This document shows positions 11,372 through 14,616 of a stretch of DNA of 14,616 nucleotides, piece by piece. Below the pieces are notes generated by a model that did no database searches, was not told the origin of the DNA, and was given only the letters and a program-made list of their open reading frames with translations. Each line of letters opens with the position of its first letter. The first letter of the stretch is position 1. The translations under genes and the position numbers were made by a program. The DNA is from Candidatus Nomurabacteria bacterium (GTDB taxonomy: Bacteria > Patescibacteriota > Minisyncoccia > Phycocordibacterales > UBA9973), in the NCBI GenBank assembly GCA_027327845.1, contig DAHVYC010000007.1, forward strand, positions 1 through 14,616, read 5' to 3'.

Positions 11372-12619
11372 TTATAAGCGGGAAATGTCCCTGGCGGAGA
11401 AAATGTTCATGGTCCAATCCACTGCCACTTTCACTTTCTTTCTCATTGATACGAGCTTGGAGAGATATATGGTGCGCCATACGAACCAGGCAAAATGTCC
11501 ATAGATTTTGAGCCCGTGAACTTCTCCTATAGCCATCCATTTACCTAAAGATACAAAAGAACCTGAACTTTTGTAGAAAAAAGACTTGAGGGTTCTGCCT
11601 TCCATATGATTCTTTATATTATGAGCCACGACACTCGACTGCTTCACTGCCACTTGAGCAAGCATCGGGGAGAGGGCGCCATCTTCGGATTTATGTCCGG
11701 CCACATCTCCTATGGCATATACATAAGGATAACAATCGAGGTCCAAAGTATCTTTCACTTTTACCCTTCCTCCGACTTCACAAGCAACTTCCTTTAGAAA
11801 AGGCACATAGGCAGGCTTCACCCCCGCCACCCAGACTATCGTTTTGGATTTCAATATTCTCCCATCTTCGAGTTCAACCATTCCCCCCTCTACTTTTTTT
11901 ACCGAAGAATTAAGAAATATTTCCACCCCTTTTTTTTCTAGCGTTTTAGCTCCCCTTCCTCGAAGCGGCTTCGAAAGCTGGGGCAATATTTCCTCGCCTC
12001 TTTGGATCAATTTTATGGAGATATCGTCTATGACTTCCTTTTTGTAATATTTGGAAAATGTATGGCGGAGAAATTCTTCCATTTCTGCTGTAAGCTCCAC
12101 ACCCGTCGGCCCTGCGCCTACAATGACAAAAGAAAGCATTTCTTTCCTCTTGCCTGGATCCATTTCAAGAGAAGCCTTATCCACCATGTCTATCAGATGC
12201 CCTTTCAACTTTATGGCATCGTCTAGAGTCTTTAAGGTAAAGCTATTATCTTCCGCGCCGGGAATGCCGTAAAAATTAGTATCGGCTCCGGGGGCGAGTA
12301 CTAGATAGTCGAACTCTAATGTACCTTCGCTGGTTTCAAGTTTTTTGTTATCTAAATCGGCTTTTATCACTTCTCCGACGACAAAGTTATGCAAGCAACA
12401 ACCAAGAATTTTTCTGATAGGCTCTACTATATTGATCGGGTTTATATTCCCTGTTGCGACTTCGTGCAGGAGCGGGGTAAATAGAAAATAATTCTTCTTG
12501 TTTACCATCGATATCTCCACTTTCTCATTTCCATGAAAAAGCTTATGCAAATGAAGAAGAGCATATACTCCCCCGAAGCCGCCACCCACTATCACTATTT
12601 TGATGGGTTCTTTAGGCAT
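11372..12619 (-). CDS. ndh: Type II NADH dehydrogenase (NDH-2)
   Basis: A 415-residue flavoprotein that oxidises NADH and reduces quinone at the membrane surface without pumping protons. Motifs: FAD-binding GGGFGG (12-17), NAD(P)H-binding VGAGPTGVE (167-175), the second FAD motif YAIGDVAG (301-308), and AQVAVKQ (321-327), matching the quinone-site AQxAxxQ of NDH-2. The C-terminal part (FVWRTIYLSKL, then VAVDW) is the amphipathic membrane-binding tail typical of the family. Length is normal. It begins eight bases after the DUF2231 gene, so the two form an operon. In a lineage that generally lacks complex I and most of respiration, an intact NDH-2 implies either a quinone pool with a terminal acceptor or simple NADH disposal. 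Confidence 0.9.
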   Translation of the reverse strand: MPKEPIKIVIVGGGFGGVYALLHLHKLFHGNEKVEISMVNKKNYFLFTPLLHEVATGNINPINIVEPIRKILGCCLHNFVVGEVIKADLDNKKLETSEGTLEFDYLVLAPGADTNFYGIPGAEDNSFTLKTLDDAIKLKGHLIDMVDKASLEMDPGKRKEMLSFVIVGAGPTGVELTAEMEEFLRHTFSKYYKKEVIDDISIKLIQRGEEILPQLSKPLRGRGAKTLEKKGVEIFLNSSVKKVEGGMVELEDGRILKSKTIVWVAGVKPAYVPFLKEVACEVGGRVKVKDTLDLDCYPYVYAIGDVAGHKSEDGALSPMLAQVAVKQSSVVAHNIKNHMEGRTLKSFFYKSSGSFVSLGKWMAIGEVHGLKIYGHFAWFVWRTIYLSKLVSMRKKVKVAVDWTMNIFSARDISRL

Positions 12620-12626
12620 GCAAAAT

Positions 12627-12632
12627 GTTATA
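12627..12632 (-). promoter_or_regulatory. Possible internal -10 box (TATAAC) before ndh
   Basis: TATAAC followed by ATTTTGC and the ATG at 12619, repeating the spacing of the other start-proximal -10 boxes. It overlaps the stop codon of the upstream gene. The TGn extension is absent, so it may be chance. Confidence 0.25.
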
Positions 12633-13143
12633 TGCTTATGCCAAGAAGCTTAAGCACGAAAGGTGCAAGAGGATCGGCTGAAGTGCCATAGACCATCGCC
12701 CCGCCCAAAAGACCGGTAACAAATATAGCCACGAATCCCAAGAAAGCTAAAACTTTGGAAAATACCCTGTGTGTCAAAACTTTTTCTATAAAAAGAAGTA
12801 AATCGTTGAGCCAAGGTATATTTAATTTGAGGGCAATCTTCGGATTGAAAAATTTAAGAAACTCGCCCACAAGAAGCAACCCGTAAAGCCAGATAGTAAT
12901 GCTGGCAAAAGTGGCATGCATTTCCACTAGCTGTCTATCCGGCTGTTCCAATCTCTCTGCTGTCTCTCCGGTAGAAGCAGCTACGAACGCAGAAAGAACT
13001 CCTAGTGTAAGCAAGGTCATTTCTATATGTTTCCAAGATACCTTTGGGAACCATTTATCGAAAGGCAGGACCTTAATAATCGAATAAATAAATAATAATG
13101 CTATCGGAAAATGCACAAAAATTGGGTGTAAATTGTACGTCAT
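12628..13143 (-). CDS. DUF2231 family membrane protein
   Basis: A 171-residue protein with four hydrophobic segments. Family motifs are LHPIFVHFPIALL (H6, H11), ASTGETAERLE, VEMHATFA (H76) and LLGGAMVYGTSADP near the end. The pairs of conserved histidines in membrane segments have led to the idea that this family binds haem; that is suggested by the pattern and not proven. Being first in an operon with NDH-2 and ending eight bases before it supports an electron-transfer role, perhaps as acceptor or quinol-linked partner. An extended -10 promoter stands nine bases before its ATG. Length is usual for the family. Confidence 0.78.
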   Translation of the reverse strand: MTYNLHPIFVHFPIALLFIYSIIKVLPFDKWFPKVSWKHIEMTLLTLGVLSAFVAASTGETAERLEQPDRQLVEMHATFASITIWLYGLLLVGEFLKFFNPKIALKLNIPWLNDLLLFIEKVLTHRVFSKVLAFLGFVAIFVTGLLGGAMVYGTSADPLAPFVLKLLGISI

Positions 13144-13152
13144 AATCTATAT

Positions 13153-13161
13153 ATTATATCA
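13153..13161 (-). promoter_or_regulatory. Extended -10 promoter (TGA-TATAAT) for the DUF2231-ndh operon
   Basis: A perfect TGA TATAAT followed by ATATAGATT and the ATG at 13143. The predicted 5' leader is about two bases. No TTGACA-like -35 lies at the right distance on the minus strand. Confidence 0.6.
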
Positions 13162-13190
13162 TAAAAATGAAAACTTCATTAAGGCATTTG

Positions 13191-13196
13191 TTGACA
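13191..13196 (+). promoter_or_regulatory. Perfect -35 hexamer TTGACA upstream of the plus-strand gene
   Basis: TTGACA lies 73 bases before the ATG at 13270 and diverges from the DUF2231 promoter. At 16 bases the -10 would read TAGTCT, which is poor, so the promoter is only partly supported. The 126-base stretch between the two divergent genes holds nothing else that I recognise. Confidence 0.35.
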
Positions 13197-13259
13197 AATT
13201 TAAAATAATAGATAGTCTTAGGTATTGTTACTGCAGTTCTTTTTTTCTAACCTTAAATT

Positions 13260-13264
13260 GGAGG
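13260..13264 (+). promoter_or_regulatory. Strong Shine-Dalgarno GGAGG for the plus-strand gene
   Basis: A perfect GGAGG, five bases before the ATG at 13270. It decides the start against an in-frame TTG at 13225, and it contrasts with the lack of such sites at nearly all minus-strand genes. Confidence 0.75.
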
Positions 13265-13269
13265 ATCCA

Positions 13270-13512
13270 ATGAAAAAAATCTCTAAAGGGATAAAAATAT
13301 CCCTTTTCTGTATGTTCATCCCAATACTTCTTTTATTGATATTAATTCCAGCCAAAGAAGTATCCAAGGGATACCTATTGTTTTGTTTAGTGTGTTTATT
13401 TTTAGGGATAATAACCCTCGTGAAACTACACTTAAACGTTAGGGATATTGCGAGAGAAGTGAGAAGGGATATAGAAAACACCCTACAGAATTTATTTAAG
13501 GGTGCTCTTTAA
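13270..13512 (+). CDS. Small two-span membrane protein, unknown
   Basis: An 80-residue protein: basic start (MKKISKGIK), a hydrophobic segment (ISLFCMFIPILLLLILIP), a short loop with KEVSKG, a second segment (YLLFCLVCLFLGIITLV), then a charged amphipathic helix (NVRDIAREVRRDIENTLQNL). Two spans in a hairpin with the tail in the cytoplasm is the likely topology. I recognise no family. It is the only plus-strand gene in the window, and it has a consensus ribosome binding site, a possible TTGACA and an intrinsic terminator right after it, so it is an independent transcription unit. Its signals differ from the leaderless style of its neighbours, which could mean a different regulatory class or recent acquisition. 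Confidence 0.72.
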   Translation: MKKISKGIKISLFCMFIPILLLLILIPAKEVSKGYLLFCLVCLFLGIITLVKLHLNVRDIAREVRRDIENTLQNLFKGAL

Positions 13513-13531
13513 ATCCAAAAAATAAATTTAA

Positions 13532-13568
13532 ATGCGGTCTTCTTGTGAGGACCGTATTTTTATTTTTG
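13532..13568 (+). terminator. Intrinsic terminator after the small membrane protein gene
   Basis: ATGCGGTCTTC (13532-13542) pairs with GAGGACCGTAT (13547-13557), including two G-U pairs, around loop TTGT. It is followed by TTTTTATTTTTG. On the minus strand the hairpin is followed by a T-rich stretch, so it may also stop transcription of the converging zinc-ribbon gene that ends at 13600. Confidence 0.85.
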
Positions 13569-13599
13569 TGTCATTTTATACAAGCTTAGATTCAAGAAA

Positions 13600-14616
13600 T
13601 CAATACACCTCCTTCTGATAACATTTCTCACAATAGACGATTTCTGGCCTATCCGGGGCGTAGGAGGTTTCGAATTCATTATTGCAACCTTTCTTCATGC
13701 ATTTTCTGTGCCAGAGTTTTCTGGTACCAGCAACTTTATTCCTCCTATTATGACGGCAATTAGGACATTCTCTCGGTATAGGCAAGCCTAGCTTTCTGTA
13801 TAAATTCAATTCATACAAAACGATTTTATAATTTCTTCCGCAAGCGCAAATCAAAACTTCTCTCGTGAAATCATTTTTAACATCGTCAATATTATCCGGT
13901 ATTTCAGAGTTTTTGACTGTTTCTTTTCCATAAGTACTGGTAATGTTTCCCCACCAGGGCAAATCTCCATCAGCACACTCTTCTTCAGTTAAAGGAAAAT
14001 ATTCTTGAGCCACAGTTTCGTTGTATCCGAAGTTGCTTATTCCAATTGGGAAAAATTGTCCCCATTCCCCCGTATTTTTCATATGTTGTATGATCTTTTC
14101 TCTAAGGGCTATAAATTCTTCCTTGGAATATTGCTTATTTAGAATGCAATATTTCTGTTTATTAAAAGATACACATCCAAAAAGGTCGGATGAGTTATTG
14201 CATTTGTCGCAATACCAAACGCTATTGGAAAAATGAGAAGCATTACAGAAACCAGAATTGGCTAAATTCAGTGTGCTTATAAGCTCAATACCAAAAGATG
14301 GTTTATAGAGAGAAAAATCAAGATCATAACACTCTTTTGCATCCAATACGTCATACAAGTATTTGCTATTTTCAGCTTCGCTGGCATCAAAACTTCCCTT
14401 TACATTTTTGCAATTAAATAAATCATCCCCGGTACTGCTTGGACTATTTATCAAATTGGCAAATTTTGTGATTGCTTGTTTCGATTTTTCTTTAAATTTT
14501 TTCTTAAGATCCTCAAGGTCAGAAAATGATTTTTTATTGAAATCAGAAACAATTTTATTGTATTCCTCTTTATCATAAGGTTTGTTAAAAATATAGTATG
14601 ACTTATTTCTCAAATT
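13600..14616 (-). CDS. Zinc-ribbon/beta-solenoid cysteine-rich protein, N-terminus outside window
   Basis: The frame is open to the last base; the visible 338 residues match the second 60 percent of the protein at 4839-6557, so about 220 residues are missing and no start is visible. It has the first motif copy (KSYYIFNKPYDKEEY), a solenoid half, the second copy (QKYCILNKQYSKEEF), then FFPIGISNFGYNETVAQEYF. The C-terminal eight-cysteine module runs from CACGRNYKIVLYELNLY through CPNCRHNRRNK and HRKCMKKGCNNEFET to VYCEKCYQKEVY. The tail is nearly identical to the other copy while the solenoid differs strongly, including loss of many Cys. Its TGA stop shows TGA is a terminator in this genome. 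It converges on the intrinsic terminator of the plus-strand gene. Confidence 0.82.
   Translation of the reverse strand, partial: NLRNKSYYIFNKPYDKEEYNKIVSDFNKKSFSDLEDLKKKFKEKSKQAITKFANLINSPSSTGDDLFNCKNVKGSFDASEAENSKYLYDVLDAKECYDLDFSLYKPSFGIELISTLNLANSGFCNASHFSNSVWYCDKCNNSSDLFGCVSFNKQKYCILNKQYSKEEFIALREKIIQHMKNTGEWGQFFPIGISNFGYNETVAQEYFPLTEEECADGDLPWWGNITSTYGKETVKNSEIPDNIDDVKNDFTREVLICACGRNYKIVLYELNLYRKLGLPIPRECPNCRHNRRNKVAGTRKLWHRKCMKKGCNNEFETSYAPDRPEIVYCEKCYQKEVY

Noticed and set aside
11844..12272. Plus-strand frames opposite ndh
   Set aside because: They are complementary to a fully conserved NDH-2 and show no promoters, ribosome sites or recognisable domains.
13218..13481. Minus-strand reading frame opposite the small membrane protein gene
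   Set aside because: The plus-strand frame has a perfect ribosome binding site, MKK start and terminator; the opposite frame is its complement, with no start signals and a low-complexity product.
1..14616. Alternative genetic code (TGA as glycine)
   Set aside because: TGA serves as the stop of the gene ending at 13600, and the family's normal C-terminus (KEVY) ends exactly there.

Overview
The window looks like a piece of a Patescibacteria (Candidate Phyla Radiation, Parcubacteria-like) genome. The reasons are the compact AT-rich layout, abutting or overlapping genes that mostly lack Shine-Dalgarno sequences, short versions of housekeeping enzymes, a cysteine-rich zinc-ribbon/solenoid family that I associate with that group, and an in-frame palindromic insertion coding PTGQAGG. 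TGA ends one gene, so the code is the ordinary one and not the Gracilibacteria/SR1 variant. Assignment below phylum cannot be made from this sequence. Almost every gene is on the minus strand; one small membrane protein gene is on the plus strand. No rRNA, tRNA, CRISPR array or insertion sequence was seen, and no gap between genes exceeds about 130 bases.

Reading in the direction of minus-strand transcription (high to low coordinates): 13600-14616 is the C-terminal part of a zinc-ribbon/solenoid protein. At 13270-13512 lies the lone plus-strand gene, with its own ribosome binding site and terminator. At 13143-10715 there is a small redox/membrane block: a DUF2231 membrane protein, a type II NADH dehydrogenase and a DUF2238 (YjdF-like) membrane protein. 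At 10695-6700 there is an oxidative pentose phosphate operon, pgl-gnd-zwf, followed by an exported protein of unknown function. At 6557-4839 lies the full-length zinc-ribbon/solenoid protein. At 4791-1141 there is an extracytoplasmic thiol-redox cluster: a CcdA-like thiol reductant transporter, an unknown helical protein, two membrane-anchored thioredoxin-like proteins and a DsbB, with a TMEM175-like channel and an undecaprenol/diacylglycerol kinase between them. At 1054-1 are DUF167, DUF5654 and a transglutaminase-like protein that runs off the window.

Functionally, the pentose phosphate operon would make reduced nicotinamide cofactor in the cytoplasm. CcdA can carry reducing equivalents across the membrane, while DsbB with a CPHC thioredoxin would oxidise exported cysteines. 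The type II NADH dehydrogenase and DUF2231 could be a minimal electron outlet. These links are inferred from neighbourhood.

Three layers are not explained by the gene list. First, extended -10 promoters (TGnTATAAT-like) lie 6-9 bases upstream of several start codons, predicting leaderless or nearly leaderless mRNAs. Second, there is a varied set of palindromic repeats in the gaps and one inside zwf; the strongest is a perfect 20-bp stem whose arms each hold a consensus DnaA box. Third, the zinc-ribbon/solenoid family has related eight-cysteine modules at both ends.
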